A stretch of DNA of 64,000 nucleotides from the NCBI GenBank assembly GCA_028023455.1, contig JAQFVV010000229.1:492501-556500 (forward strand), read 5' to 3'. Made by a program: the position numbers and the translations under genes. Shown here in pieces: positions 16,345-30,714 of this stretch; within the stretch, counting starts at the first letter, position 1, and each line of letters starts with the position of its first letter. Under the pieces are notes generated by a model, which saw only the letters and a program-made list of their open reading frames with translations, was not told the origin of the DNA and did not search any database. This DNA comes from Epiperipatus broadwayi (Eukaryota; Onychophora; Udeonychophora; Euonychophora; Peripatidae).

Positions 16345-17145
16345 TTTTAAATGGAAATATATAATGTATTAAGTTATGCATTTATAATTACTCAATTAAA
16401 AGCATGTAACCCAGGACAACGACTAATATAAGCCAACTGTCTCAGGCCAGGAGCTAAAGTAAATCTGTCAGGAAGTTTGCATTCAAAAGGAAGATCTTTT
16501 TGAATGTCATTCTAGATCTACTATAGAGAACAAAGCACTGCAACTTAAATTTATAGATATAAGAAATCAAAATGTAGCAAAATTTTCAATTTTCTTATTT
16601 ATTATAATAAACCTCTCCACTCGTAGGTTATGTATTGTAATATAACATTTTAACACATGTTATAAATGGAGTTTTGGAATTCTATCTAAAGCATCAATTA
16701 AAAGTATTGTATTGCAATATATAACCTACCAATGGAGGAGTTTATTGTAATAAGTAACAAAATTGAAAGATTCCTATGCTTGGATTTCTTACACCTATAA
16801 ATATATACTATAGTGCTTTGTTCTCTATATTAGATGTAAAGTGGCATTTTAAAATGATCCTATTTTTGAATGCAAACAGCCTGACAGATTTACTTTAGTT
16901 ATTGGCCTGGAGCAGTTGGCTTTTATTAGCTGCTGTTCTGGTTCAAGTGCTTTCTAATTGCCTAATTATAAATGGATAAGTTCATACATTAAATATTTTT
17001 ATCTAAAAATGCATTAAAAATATTATATTGCAATACATAACCTACCAGTGGAAGGGTCTATTATAATAAGTAAGACAATTAAAAAGCTTGTTATATTTTG
17101 ATTACTTGCACCTATAAATATAAACTGTAGTGCTGCTCTGGTATT
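16345..17145. repeat. Large foldback element with a third partial arm
   Basis: Two arms of about 300 bp (16345-16655 and 16698-17005) are imperfect inverted copies. For example, CATGTAACCCAGGACAACGA pairs with a degenerate TGCTGTTCTGGTTCAAGTG, and AGAGAACAAAGCACTG matches the complement of AGTGCTTTGTTCTCT. The loop is about 40 bp. A third, direct partial copy of the right arm follows at about 17010-17145 (AATACATAACCTACCAGTGG). No coding sequence is present. A transcript through this intron would fold into a long hairpin. Confidence 0.7.
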
Positions 17146-17149
17146 GATA

Positions 17150-20100
17150 TAATATCTGAGAAATTAGATGGAAGTGATTAAATATTTTCATCTGTGAACA
17201 GATTAGTTTGACACAACATGACATTACATTAATAAAGCAAGCACTTGAAGTTAAAATTGATCTCTTATGTCACTACATATTATTTAGCACTGTATATTAT
17301 GTATATAGAATTTTCATGGTGTAAAAATAGCATACAAACTACCATGTCTACTATCTGCTTTCATTATTAATCAATAAAAACTTATTTTTGGTATGTACTT
17401 ATCATGTTTTGGATCTTTCAAGAAGCTAACTTATATCATCATATCTAACAATGCAATATTGGTCCGTTATTTCTAGTTAGATAGTCAACTATGAATAAGA
17501 AATCCATCAAACCATTTTCACCTGGAAATCAGAAAAACCTGGTAAATAATGTCCTCATAATTGCAGCTATGTTAGAAGATAATTATAAAGATATTTGTCC
17601 TAATGTGGGCTATTTAAACAATAATATATATTGTACTGGTCCGATTTTCCCAACCACTTTATCCATTTAAAAAAATAATATATAAATTTATATATGTCAT
17701 GAGCATGAAATTACATAGACATTCTAGTTGGAAGATTGATAATAATCTTTGGTAATATCCCAGTATAAAGAAAAATGAGTATTACTTTAAGAATTATTAC
17801 AGAAAAAAAATTAAATTTAAAACAAAATCAATATCTTCCCTTGTTAAATTATTTCTACTTCCACCCCTATATCTGTCTACATGTAGACATTTTTTCTTGC
17901 TCTTTACATACCTTTGAAAGTATTGTGCTAATTGGACAACCTTTGCATGCTACCCCAGACACAATAAAAGATAGTAAAATATCAAATAGTTCTCCCTTCC
18001 CTTTTCCTATCTACCGAGAGAGTATGCAAAGAGAAATTTTGACCATTGTTGGAAATATTGTTTTATTTGATAAATGAAAATTGGGTAAAAAGTAAATTAT
18101 AATTCAACTCCCTGATATACTATCCCAATGACTAGCTTATTTAAAATTCTCTATCTCAGGTACTTTTGTGTCAGTATTTCTACATTTTTTATAGCCGTGA
18201 TAAGCATATATTACAAATAGATGAATGCATTTTATTATACAACAAAACATATGGTAAGCAAATGAAATGTAAGATAATCCTATTTATTTAACTATCTCCC
18301 TCCACCACATATACATTTAAATAATATAAGATTAAATCATAAACCCTTTATATGGTTTTCTAGTTTAAATTTTGCTATTCTACACATAATAGTCAAAGGT
18401 GGTGTTTAATGGGTGTGGTCTATACCCTCTTCTCCCTGCACAAAACTACAAATGCTTAATTTTATAAATTTAACAAAATAATGACTCTAAAATTATACAC
18501 AGGTCTAATCATTTGAACTTTTCTTAATTGCTAAAATAAACTTTTAGGGTTAGATATACCTTTACCTTTAGATACATAGAACTATATCTTATTAATTTCC
18601 CTCCTTTTTTAAAAAAAAAAAACATGTATTGGTGGCCATAGGACACTCAACATGAGGTGTCACCACCATGATTAAAAATAAATAAGACATAAAGTCAAAA
18701 ATGAGGAAAAAAACATGTAAATGAGAATACTACACTTAGTGGATTTAAGTGAGACCTATGTATATGCAATATCATTTTACAATATTATAGAGAAAGAAAA
18801 AAATATGATCATACCTAATAACTTATTAAAAAATATAGTACAATTAAATTTATTATATCAACTCTAATAATACAACAATAAAAATAAAAATTATAAATAT
18901 ATCTTTTGTTTTTGTTTTACTCATCTCTATTCTGCATTCTCTCCAGGTTCAAACTTCTGGGTGGACCAACTAAACCACTAGAAGCAATGGTGAAATTCAT
19001 TTTCACTCCTTTCCATACTTGTAAAGTCCTTCAATCAGGATATACTGGATCTATAGAACACACATCTTGGTAATTAAAGATCTGAATGGGTGGGTGCACT
19101 GCTATGGTTCTTCTACTCCATAATTTTTCAGAGAATTAGATAAAACTTGGTTATCATTTAAGGGATGTTTCTTTACTAGATAACTTAATATAAATTACCA
19201 ATTATTGTGACTTCCACAGTAAGCTTGTTTTCCATGAACTGGATTTACACCTTCATTCTTTCTTTTCTTATTAAATGTGATTTGATGATAGTATGACAAA
19301 ATTTACCTATCAATGTTCCATTACTACTTTAACTATTAAAAATTCATCTCTGGTAATTCTAGAATTATATCTCTGGGTGCTTCATTTCTTATCATTTTAG
19401 TAATGGCAATCCCAAATGGTTTTTTTTTTGTTTTTTTTTTATTAATTGCTGAACTGCATATAACTAAAGATTTCCAAAATCATATGGGTGTTGGTAGCTT
19501 TAATTAATATATACACAACCGACATAAAGAAAAACATTCAACAGAAGTTTATATCCATTCCATAACTGGCAGGTCCCATAAACAAAAAGTATATGCCATG
19601 TCATGAACAGCAAGAGAATTTTCATCCAACTCCCCTTGGACTAAAAAAAATATTCTTCAACCTAACAGCATAACGAGCTAAAAGAATAACAATCATTTCA
19701 TTCCCCTACACCTCACAGATAGGTTATTATATATCCCTCAGTCCATCCACCAGTTGCCATTGCTTATATCCCCCTTCAAGATATTGCATCAGATAATTTT
19801 ATTTTAAGTACATTCTTTTATAAATTTTGTTTCAAAATCTCTTTTTTCCTATTTTTTTTTTTGTTTAGGAATTTCAAACTCCATATTGGAATAATAGGCC
19901 ACCCAAAATTAATTAAAACTACTCTATCTGATTACATTAAAAAAATATAAATAGAAAGACAAAGATTGATTAAATCCACCCTTTTGATGGAAGATTTTTT
20001 TCACAAAAAAAAAAATATTTAAAAAAAAATGTTTAAAAACTATCAAAAAAAGAAAATAATAAAAAATTAAATATACAGAAATCTTTATACATATACGTTT

Positions 20101-20280
20101 TGGAACATTTGCAATAAATATGAAGCACATCCTAATAAATACACACAAAGAGATAAATACATAAAATATTCCACTACGTAAATGTTAATTCTCTTATTTC
20201 TATATATAAATTTTTAAATACTTTTATCCAAAGGATATACATTTATAGTATGTGTTAATTATTCAAAAATAAAATATGTG
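17150..20280. other. Intron sequence, no gene recognised
   Basis: Includes a 100-codon open frame at 17775-18077 and a ~41-codon open frame after a CTCCAG at 18947 (FKLLGGPTKPLEAMVK). Neither resembles a family I know or the missing cyclase exon. Confidence 0.45.
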
Positions 20281-20413
20281 TTAGTTATATATATAAGGAG
20301 ATGGGAATCTAGTATAGACCAACTCTCATTGTTTATTCAACGAATTGAATAAAGTTAATTGTACCAAATCATTGGCTACAACTATCTTGTGCACAGACAT
20401 TCTATGGTCTGGC

Positions 20414-20455
<42 letters not shown>

Positions 20456-20490
20456 GACCTTCTAGGTTGGCACCAGGAAGAAATGTGGGA
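20280..20490 (+). other. Possible LTR-end remnant
   Basis: TATATATAAGGAG at ~20290, AATAAAG at ~20349, then after a TA run TTGTGACC...TTGGCACCAGGAAG near 20475. The last part resembles a primer-binding site downstream of an LTR. No second LTR was found. Confidence 0.2.
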
Positions 20491-23400
20491 AGTTCACATT
20501 TGTACTAACAATGGCTAAAGATAGTTATCTGAGAAAAATGAATTGTGATATAATTTGCTAGTTAAAATTAGGATTTAAAAAATTAAAACTTTAATTGGGT
20601 GTACTGATTGGTAGAGTTTTGGATTATATATGTTTGGTAGTAAAAGAGGAGGATGAACAACATCAGGGATGTTTGTATGTAGTGGAAAATTTACATGTCA
20701 TAATAAGCAGTTACATAGATATATTATTAATTAGAATTTTCTTTTCTATATTTTATTTATTATTTACTAATTATGTATTGTTCATAATCTTATATTTAAA
20801 ATGAGAAAGATTATTTGTATATTAGTGAATAACATTTCTAAATTAATATTTGACATTTTTTTAATTATGTTTTATTCCATTCAAATATTGTATTGTTAAA
20901 GTTTTATAAGCAAAAATTCTAGCACACTTACAAAGTTGATTGTAATAAAAAAAACAGAGGGCATGAGTGAAGAGAGACAAAAAGTTTAAAACTTGAAGGA
21001 AAGTATAAAAAAATTCCAAGGAAGAAGCTATAAAAAAAAATAAAGCTTAAAAGAATCAATAACTCTCTAAGAGTATTAGAACAAATTGAAAAAAACATCG
21101 CGAGGATTCTGATAATATACCTGTGGAGAATTTTCTATTATATTACTGGAATAATATAAAAATGAGGAGATAAACCCCCCAGAGGGAATCCAGCTCCAAA
21201 TTTCTGTCAAATGATGATCCATATTCACTACCTTTAAAATGCCTGGATGATATGTAAGCTAAGTAATTATGATTTGTTTTAAAGTATTACCAAAAATAAA
21301 TAATATCAGAATGACAAAATTGTTTAAAATAAAGCTAGCTAAAATTTTCTTATTAAACGCTATAATTAAACGCTTGATTTTCAATTTTGAGAATTTTCTA
21401 TCAATATTCTGCAAAATGAAATTTAAAATGAAAGAGTTTATCTATCTAATCTTATATCAAGAGGATAATTTTATACTGTATAACTTTGCTATTCATGCAT
21501 ATATAATAAAATAATTCCAATGCATGCAAATGTCATTTATCACGCCTATAACGGAATTCTAGGATAAAAAAAGACTATTGTCATTCTTAACAAATTATGC
21601 TTTAACAATCGGATAGACATTTTTTTTATGTTATAATTTACTGTTGTCTTTGAAATTGATATGTATGTTTCTTTCAACTTTCAATTTTTTTTTTTTTTTT
21701 TTTTAAAAATCTTAACATGTAATGATGGGATATTGATAAGTATTTTTCGTTATTGATTACAACAGACATACAACCAATTTTTTTGTTGTTGTTGTTTTTT
21801 AAAAAAAAAAAAAACAATGTAACTTCATATTATTATAATATGATAATCTATTATTTTGTATGATCTAGAAATTATATTATAGGTGATTATAGATATTTGA
21901 TGTGTGCATGATGCTATAAATTATTATTTTAAAAAAAATTGTATTTATTATGTTTCAATTTTGTTAATGAAGTTTATTTAAAATAAATAAAGAATTAAAA
22001 CCTTGTCTGTTATAAGTGTGTTTATGTAGGAAGTGTATTGGGTGTAGTTGGAGGTAGAAATGGTCAAGGGATGATTAGATTATTTAGATTGACTTTGAAG
22101 ATATTATTTAACCCTCACATATATAGTTATAAGTGTTTGGTTATTGTTTTCCCCTGCCTTTCTTTATTTTTGTATAGTTAATGTTAGATGATATACACTG
22201 ATTATAACAGATAAGTGTTGTATAAATTTTTATAATATGTATAAAAGATAATTGATTTATGGCATCATCCAAGTTCTATAAATAAGCTAATAAAAAGTAT
22301 GTTTTAAAAATACATTATACATATGATATTATAAAAGCACACATATTCGAAAATATATGATTCATATATTAAATATTAGTCAATTTTGGTTTTACTGTAG
22401 AAGAAATGTAATTGGTTAGAAAGGTGCATAAAATAATTTTTTTTTGTTTATTTATTATTTATTTTGTCTTTCAGTTTTAATAAATGTTTTATTGAATTAA
22501 TAGCCCATATGAATTGCTTGATTATATACGTTCGATTCTCCATTTTCATGCACACACATCTGGATAACATAACATAGTTATAGAATATCTAAATTTGCTA
22601 GTATAAGTCAAGTTTTATTTAATTTGTCTGGATTTGATAAATCTCAGTATTACAATGCCAATAACATATTTTACTTTGCTTAGAATAGATGGTGATGTGG
22701 ATATAAAATGTACCCGACCCTCATCATTATCTATCCTATACTAAATGTGATAATTGATAATTTTGCAATAGTTTTATAATTGAATAAATGTGTGGCATAT
22801 GATTAAATTAGTGTTACAGAATTGTTATCCATAAATGTTTTATTACTCTTATTTTCATCCTATATGAAGATCATATCCTATAACCTCAACTGAGTTAAGC
22901 CATAGAATAATTACAATATAAGAATCTTTTAAATAAGTTTAAAAGCAATTTACAATTATAAATTTTATTCTACCTTGTATAGAATTGACGCCTGGGCATT
23001 TATAAATCTAATAAAGTGAATAAATGAAGAAGACAGAGGTTACAATATATATATATGTGTGTGTGTGTGCGTGTGTGTGTGAATAATAATAATTTAATAT
23101 TTTTTCATATTTTGTTGGCTAAATTTCAGAGATGATACTCTGCAGAGAATCAGTTAAAAACTGGCTTTACTAAGTAATAATATTTTCCTGACCCACCATT
23201 AAACCTGTGATTTGAACATGTGTTTTAAAGATTGGTTAGACAAATATTATTATTATATTGTGTGATTTCAGTTTGCAATGTTATTTTTTAATTTATGGTT
23301 TACTTAGTTATGTCATAACTGAAATTTATTTAATGAAATAATGTGTAAATGTAAAAAATGTTGACCATGGAAAATGTACTATATGTAATAATGGTAAATT

Positions 23401-24166
23401 ATAATCATGCTAAAAAAATAAACAGTAATAATATAGAATTTATACAGAAGTATTTGTGATTATTTAAAATGTAATTATTAAACTTATGCAAAAGTAGCAA
23501 ATGTTATATAAGTTTTGAGGAACTGTGTGTGCTCTAAATTGAAGGTAAATTTGAAATTACAATACTTTGCATAATCAAATAAAAGGAAGCATTATTAACT
23601 GATTTATTGTAGCATTTTTAAATGGATATAGTATAGCTGGTGGTCTTTTATTTTTTTCTAAAGAGTTTTTGTATTCACTGATGTATATTATTTTTGTAAA
23701 TGTCTACAATAAATAATTGTTTAAATTACAAATTACTTATAAAACCAATCCTATATATATATATATATTCATTTTATATCACATGTACCAATAATACTTA
23801 AAATAATTAGTTCTAAATGCTTTCTACACCATAATGAAAAACCATGAATTATAAAAATAACAAAATGCAAAATATTGAGCTATTTTATTGCGTGTATACA
23901 CAAAAACTGTATTAAGAGCAATAATCATTATAAATGTAGCAATGATATAAAAAGACAAATTCAACCTATATTAAATAATTTTAATAAGGTTTATAAAATT
24001 GATAAAACTAAAAATAATAAAAGAAATTGATATCCATACATTTTCTAAATAATAATAATAATAGTTTTATTTTTATGCTTTTCTAAAGATAAACAAATTA
24101 ATTAATTTTTAAAATCATATTTCAAAAAACAAAGTAGGAATATTATAGATCACATTATGTGTGGAT

Positions 24167-24224
<58 letters not shown>

Positions 24225-24255
24225 ATTATTCAAAACAGTACAATACTTAATACAA
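20490..24255. other. Intron sequence with small microsatellites
   Basis: TA/TG runs at 23045-23080 and TA runs at 23752-23768 and 24170-24225. No supported gene. A segment at 21183-21257 (RESSSKFLSNDDPYSLPLK) is open and followed by gtaagc, but has a poor acceptor and no recognised similarity. Confidence 0.45.
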
Positions 24256-24306
24256 TAGACAGAGTATGAACACAGACTTTCACATGACCCCCCACTCTCC
24301 ACACTA
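24256..24306 (-). repeat. S repeat fragment (3' part)
   Basis: GAACACAGACTTTCACATGA followed by CCCCCCACTCTCCACACTAT is the complement of the conserved 3' block of the S repeat. The hammerhead part is missing. Confidence 0.6.
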
Positions 24307-24309
24307 TCT

Positions 24310-26280
24310 TAAAAACAAATATATATCATAATTTAATAGAAGTACTTTCGACTATCTATGTACATAGATAGTCATTATCAACTAGATTCAAATTGTATTA
24401 TATATATTGTACCGGATATGTTACTTGCTGTTTACATACCGGCCTCTTAGGCAGAGAAGAATATACTTGGAGAGTATATATGTCCAAACGATAGCTATAA
24501 AATATATAACTAGCGTTACATTTCCAGGGCATAACTTTTTTTCTGGCTGCTGACTTTAACACCGATCATTCAAAATGCTCTTTTGATTTGGAAGCAATAT
24601 TCCAGGTGCCAGTTAACTACCCTAAAAGGGTAAATTAACATGCTTCTAACAATGGCAAACTAACTCAGTGCATAAGATTATTCCATGATTAGCTCAATCA
24701 ACACTACAATAACATTTTACTAAATTTTAATTCAATAACAAGTTATTCCTTAACTAGTGGCAAAAAAAATTGACTGATAAAATAAAGCTTTACATTTAAA
24801 AGACAGTTTATTCTAATTAACACTAATTATTAAAATTTTAAACTACTTTAGATATTTTTAAATTAACATAAACATTTAAAGTACTTATATATGACCACGC
24901 GCACACATTTTAAATACACATGAAAATATAATCTAACAATGTTAAATGACAAAGTATTAAATAGTATTATAAATATTAAATATAAGGCATTCAAACCAAC
25001 ATGCACATCAATAGTTCTTTATGTGTCAATAGAATTCCTTTACGACTAACTCTGGAGGCTTTATAGATGGCAATTACTACTTTGAATTTATAAATGGAAA
25101 TATGAAATTTATTAAATACCTAGGTTTTTGGAGCATGGAGATTTTGGTTGTTTGCTTCCTGTGTTTCCAGTGTGTTTCTGAATTGTTTTATTTCCAGCCG
25201 GCTGGTTTTAAACTTCTGCATAGAATTCCTGTTGATTAACGATCCTGGTTACTTATTTTATTAAGGTTGAGGACGGTTATTTATTTCGTGGCACTATTAT
25301 TATTAAAACAGTAGATACTCAGGTGGCTCTTATTTATTTGGGCAGCTGTTACTTCATCTCAGGCAGAGTACTAGTATTTGGACAAGGTTTGAAGTTCATC
25401 ATATGTTCTGATGAAGCTATTAACACTGCATGACTGATTGATGAATTGAACTCATAGATTGACTGATCAAAACTAAAACTGAACTGTTGATCAGATGCAA
25501 CTGAACTGTCCCATAAAAAATTAACTATTTATACATGAGACGTGTTGTCCATTTTGATATCCTCCAGCTATATCTGTTGTCAAAGTTCTTTCTTTGTTTT
25601 AATTGCATTCCTTTGAGATAAGCTTTTAATCCTGTTGTTGGAGATATCAATTAGCAGCCATCCAACATATTGTTTTTACATTTTCAATTAGTAGCCATTG
25701 CTGTGTTTTAAATATAATTTTCCTTTATTTCATTTTAACACGCACGTATTTATGCAATATTTATAGTTGCACATATATATTTTATTAACAAGCACATTTA
25801 TATTTTAATCTAAATTCAACACTTGTTTTAAGATTACTTTTTTTCTTTACTTAAATAAAAAGAGATTTATATTTTTAAACTTTAAGTTATATTTCAATTG
25901 ATAATAATACTAAAAAAAACTCTTTACTTCTTTTATAAAACTTTTAACTTGATGCTCTAGAGCAAACCCCCCTCCCCCTTCTAATTAATTAATTGTAACT
26001 TTTATTTCAACAACACTTAGATTTTTAATTTTGCGTTTTACGAAAACTAACTGCAGGAAAACTCTTAAACTTCTAAATACTATTCTATCTTAACAAAATA
26101 TATATAATATGTTTCTAAATTACAATCCTTATATAAGCTAGAGAAATAAGATAAAAGTGATTTCATTTTTTATTTTAAAGTGACTCAGATAAATACTGAT
26201 GCTAAATGGTATGATTCTAGTTTAAAATGCCAGTGTTTAATTAGTTATCATCTGATATGTTGTAACTTAATTACAAGAAA
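24310..26280. other. Intron sequence, possibly decayed transposon
   Basis: Parts of 24400-25720 are of higher complexity than the AT-rich background (for example CCAGCCGGCTGG at 25195), but no ends, frames or repeats were recognised. Confidence 0.35.
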
Positions 26281-26284
26281 TGTT

Positions 26285-26664
<380 letters not shown>

Positions 26665-26665
26665 T

Positions 26666-28975
26666 AGTGCCATATAATATCAGTAAATGACTTTTAATTT
26701 TTGAACAAATATTTTTTGACTTGTTGTCGCTACTATCAAAATACTGGGTGTTAATTGTAGAAAGAATTGCAATTTCTTGATAGCAACACTAATTTACAAA
26801 ACGCTTTGAATGATTTTCATGATTATAATTCATTTAATAGATTGAGATATTTATTGTAAGTAAAATACACAGAATTCATCAGAGATTCAAAAAAGGCCGT
26901 AGAGACTGTATTTGTCTTCTGCTGAGAAGAGAGTATACTTTTATATTTGTGCAATACAGACATTTGACATCATAAAAATAAATCAAGTTTACACTTAATT
27001 TGTTTAGTTGGCTATCATTTATTTTTTATAAAATTATATTTTTAAATAAGTATTTGATATTTAGACTTAATTTTTATTTGAATAGGTTTACATTTGAACA
27101 AATAATTAGTCATCTAAAAAATTATTGATGTTAAACAGGACATATTTACGATCAGTTACTTTTGTATTACTTTTTGTCTTTTTTTAATCAAAAGTTTATT
27201 GTTATTATTTCAATAATATTTTCATTATTTAAACTAATGTTTTCATAAATTTTGTTTTAAATATAAGATTTACTGAAGAATATTTATTTTATTAAATTCA
27301 TTATTTTAATAAAAAGACTAAAATAAAGTATTGTTTTCGTTTTTTTTTATTTCTACTTATTTCTCGTTTTAGTTTTGAATTAATGCTTTTATGAAAATTT
27401 GTGAAAATGTGAAGATAATATAGAGAATAAGTTTTTTGTTTCTTTTTGCTAAAAATATAGTTACAAAAACATATAAAAATTTACAAAATAAGATCTATGA
27501 TTATATTCAAAATAAATCGCTTAATTAAATGCACTAAGTCTGCATAAGGAAGAAGTCTTTATCAGTATAATACTCATATTACTTTATCACGCAATGCTTT
27601 TCCTTTTAACCACAATTGTTCAGGTTTGTTTTTCTTTCACTTAATTTGTCATTTAATTTTATATACATTTTTTTCTATTTATGTATTTATGTTTTCAGTC
27701 TTCATTTCTCTAGGATTTTATTAATCAGTCATTCTTTAGTTTTTTTAATTGATTCACAATTTATTTTACTTAAAGGAAAGTTATATGAAAAAATACCTTT
27801 ATCTTACACTTAGAATAATAGTCTTATAATTTAATCTACTAAAATACTTACATTTAAAAAAAAATTGAATTTGCCATGATATTAATCTTTAATTAATTAA
27901 TGTTACCTTTTTTACTTAGCTCAGAACATTTTATATCTTAAAAATTCAGTTTTATTTTTCTTACTACTAAATTGTCATCAATAATTATATTCTTAATCGT
28001 TTTGGAAAACTTCTTTTAAGCAATTTTGGAAAAAAATATAATTACCAAAACGTAATTATTTTTTTAGAAGACTATTTTTACATCTATAAACTGTTACTTG
28101 TTAAAAGTAGAAATGAGGCTCATCCTCACCAATTGAGTAATTCACATCATGCTAAAATTATTTTTATATATATTAAAATTATAAATACTTTTCTGATAAT
28201 CCAAATTAATAATGATTTTATCTTCTATGTAAGAATAGCTAGATACATTTTATTTAACAATATGATAAAGTAAATTGCATAATTAAACCTTTTTTTTAAA
28301 AAAGCGAATCTGGTCTGTAATTCATTTTAGAAGTTGTATATAACAAAGTTTTATTATTATTACCTTTAACTTTAATAGTTCAAAAGCATATTTTTATAAT
28401 ATTACTATTTCTTATTTTATGTTTGATTATATTATTTGTTTTATGTAATGAGATTCCCTAGATTTTTATCTTTTTCATTGTATATGCCTTGCGCTTAAAA
28501 CTTTTATTTTGTATTACATCTAAATGACCTGCTTTATTAAATTTACATAATTTGTTTCTTTTTTAAAATATTAGAAAACCGTCTCTTGTTATAAATGAAA
28601 AAATATGTATAAACACATTCCATAAAAAAAATTACTTGAAAAAACCCTTATAGCTTAAAACAGAGATCGTAATGGACTTAGTACCTGTAAATTTCTGAAG
28701 TATCATTTTTTACACTGATATTTAGATAAGTGCTTTTCCAGGCAATAATCATTTTGAAAAACAGTTTAAGAATAGTAACAGCAACAAACCAAACACTAAA
28801 GACTTTGGGATCAATGATTAACTGTATTTCTGAATGATCACGTGAACTCTAATTATTACTCTTTTGTCAACTTGAAAATAAGAAAGAGCATTAATACTCC
28901 TTATAGTAAAAAAAAAAAATAACACGGAGTATTTTATTATAAACAATAACAAATTTACTTAATAATCTGAGCGCT
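26666..28975. other. Intron sequence, no gene recognised
   Basis: AT-rich; short open frames only. Confidence 0.55.
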
Positions 28976-29205
28976 TATTGTATATATGTGTAGAGATGAT
29001 AATCTGGACCAATTAACAAGTGCTGGTTTGGCACGAAATACGAATATTGGTGATTATTTATCCTATAGACATATGTGTGGTCAAGGGTATGAGTGGTATA
29101 AAATAGTGTGGAGAGTTGAGGGTCATGTGAAAGTCTGAGCTCAAAACACCCTATATATTACATTGTTTGTGCAGGTATATATATAACCTGTATGTTAGAT
29201 ATTAA
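28976..29205 (+). mobile_element. S repeat, copy S1
   Basis: Matches the S copies at 62 kb: TATATATGTGTAGAGAT, the hammerhead-like stretch (29008-29051), GGTGATTATTTATC, GGAGAGTTGAGGGTCATGTG, AAGTCTGAG, then a terminal block with TATATATTACAT and GTGCAGGT. It lies 450 bp upstream of the cyclase exon at 29656. The hammerhead core is damaged. Confidence 0.75.
29008..29051 (+). ncRNA. Hammerhead ribozyme remnant, S family (degenerate)
   Basis: Stem I strands ACCAA and TTGGT, stem II GTGC/GCAC with CGAAA, and a stem III region ATACGAAT are present. The CUGANGA box reads TTAACAA (positions 3, 5 and 8 changed), so cleavage is not expected. Stem II is the best preserved of all S copies and shows that the ancestral unit had a G-C closing pair. 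Confidence 0.6.
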
Positions 29206-29239
29206 TAAAAGTAGATATCAAGTTGTTCATTAATTTTAG

Positions 29240-29330
29240 TGCCCTGTGCGTTTTAACGCAATGGTAGGGTTACAAACTCTGGAACTCAAAAGTTTCTGAA
29301 TCACGATCCAGGGTCAAATTTCTTATGAAC
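29240..29330 (+). repeat. tRNA-like segment, possible SINE head
   Basis: AACGCAATGGTAGGGTTAC resembles a tRNA A box and GATCCAGGGTCAAATTT, about 45 bp later, a weak B box. This could be the head of a tRNA-derived SINE. No cloverleaf I would trust, so not called as a tRNA. Confidence 0.25.
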
Positions 29331-29655
29331 TCCTGCGCAATAAATTATTCGATTATTATTATAAATTTTGATAATTCGATTAGTCGGACTTGAATGTAAA
29401 TTATTTAAGTGTGTGGGTTCATGTTCAAGTGCGTTTACTTATAACTTATCTATGAGTTTTAATTTTTTTTTTTAATCATTATTTTAACTAAGGAAACTCA
29501 AGTCTCATTTCGATACATTTCAAAAAAAAATTTCATCATTAAAGACACAGTTTTGAAAGAATTTCGCAAGGTAAACGATACATTTTTTTTAAAACTATAT
29601 TGTCTTTACAATGTTTTTTTAATATATCTATACAATATATTTTTTCTTTTATTAG

Positions 29656-29760
29656 ATGTACAATGTCAGTCATGAGAACTTAGTGAGGTTTATAGGAATC
29701 AGCCAGAAGGATGAGATAACGATTGTTTTAAATGAATACTGTTCGCGAGGATCCCTAGAT
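29656..29760 (+). CDS. Receptor guanylate cyclase, kinase-homology exon (HENLVRFIG / EYCSRGSLD)
   Basis: A 105 nt, 35-codon exon with acceptor tttattag and donor gat|gtaaga, phase 0 at both ends. It reads MYNVSHENLVRFIG, then QKDEITIVLNEYCSRGSLD. This is a clear match to the kinase-homology domain of membrane guanylate cyclases, where the family pattern is xxDVxHxNLxRFIGAC...ILTEYCPRGSLQDILEN. The domain is a pseudokinase that passes ligand binding on to the cyclase domain. The usual GACxDPP segment is replaced by GISQKDE, so this is a divergent paralogue. The region is more GC-rich than its surroundings, as expected of an exon. The intron to the next exon is 9,746 bp. Confidence 0.88.
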
Positions 29761-29769
29761 GTAAGATTC

Positions 29770-30706
29770 TAGTATTTTTTTTTTCTTTTTTTCTGATACT
29801 TTGAAATAAAACGTTTTGTATGTTTACAATTTTTATTGATAATAATGATAATTTGTTACTTTAATTTTAAAGGAGTTTCCATATATCGCAAATAATATAT
29901 ATTACCATTCCAATAAAGTAAGTTAATGCAGAACTATATATATTGACGCATTCGAATTTTTAAAAAATATTGAATTATACTAAGAACATAAGATTTAAAG
30001 ACATAATTAAAATTAAGCATATTTATAAATTATATATATATATATTATTTAAAAATGAATCATTATTAATTGATATAATGTAGACAATCTCCCTAAATTG
30101 TATCCAGATATTCCAATCCATAATTTCTTTTTATTTATTAATTTGATACATGGTCACTTTGTACATTTTCTGCAATCTTTTGTTATTTATTTTAATAATT
30201 GAATTGTCCATCTATTGTAGTCTTATATATTGTACTTATCCAGAGTAGAGCTGTATATTACAGTATATATAAAAAAGAAGTGTATTGATTTTATTTAATC
30301 ATTTGACTTGATCTGTGGATAATGGAGGGGTTGAAGTATAAATAAATGTTAAATAGATAACTATGGCAACTTAATATTTTAAAGTAATATCATTATTTAT
30401 TATTAATATTAGCATCAAATTACAAATTGGTTGTGATCACTTTTAGGGGAAAATAAAAATAAATGAATAAATAAAGGCATACTGGAAAATAACTTATTAC
30501 AAAATTACATATTGCCTATTTCATATGTGTTTGTTATTTATTAGTTTAGTGAGATATATTAAAAATATGTGTTAATATATATATGTATATTCACTGAAAG
30601 GTTCAGAAAATCTCATGTGAATTCTTTGATTTTTTTTTTGGTTGAAAATGAAAAATAATATTGAAATTGTAAAATGAAAAATGTTTCTTTTTATTGTATT
30701 CAATAT
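29770..30706. other. Intron sequence
   Basis: AT-rich with nothing recognised before the transposon at 30715. Confidence 0.6.
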
Positions 30707-30714
30707 TTTTAATC

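Noticed and set aside
17775-18077. 100-codon plus-strand frame
   Set aside because: No recognisable domain or splice context; a frame of this length can arise by chance in low-stop stretches of AT-rich DNA.
18947-19078. Open segment after a CTCCAG acceptor-like site (FKLLGGPTKPLEAMVK)
   Set aside because: Tested as the missing cyclase exon; lacks YKGxxVAIK and any family similarity, and ends in a stop without a donor.
25409-25450. CTGATGAAG near 25411 as a hammerhead box
   Set aside because: No stem II hairpin followed by GAAA and no stem I partner.
29240-29330. A functional tRNA gene
   Set aside because: A-box and B-box resemblance only; acceptor stem and anticodon arm do not pair convincingly.
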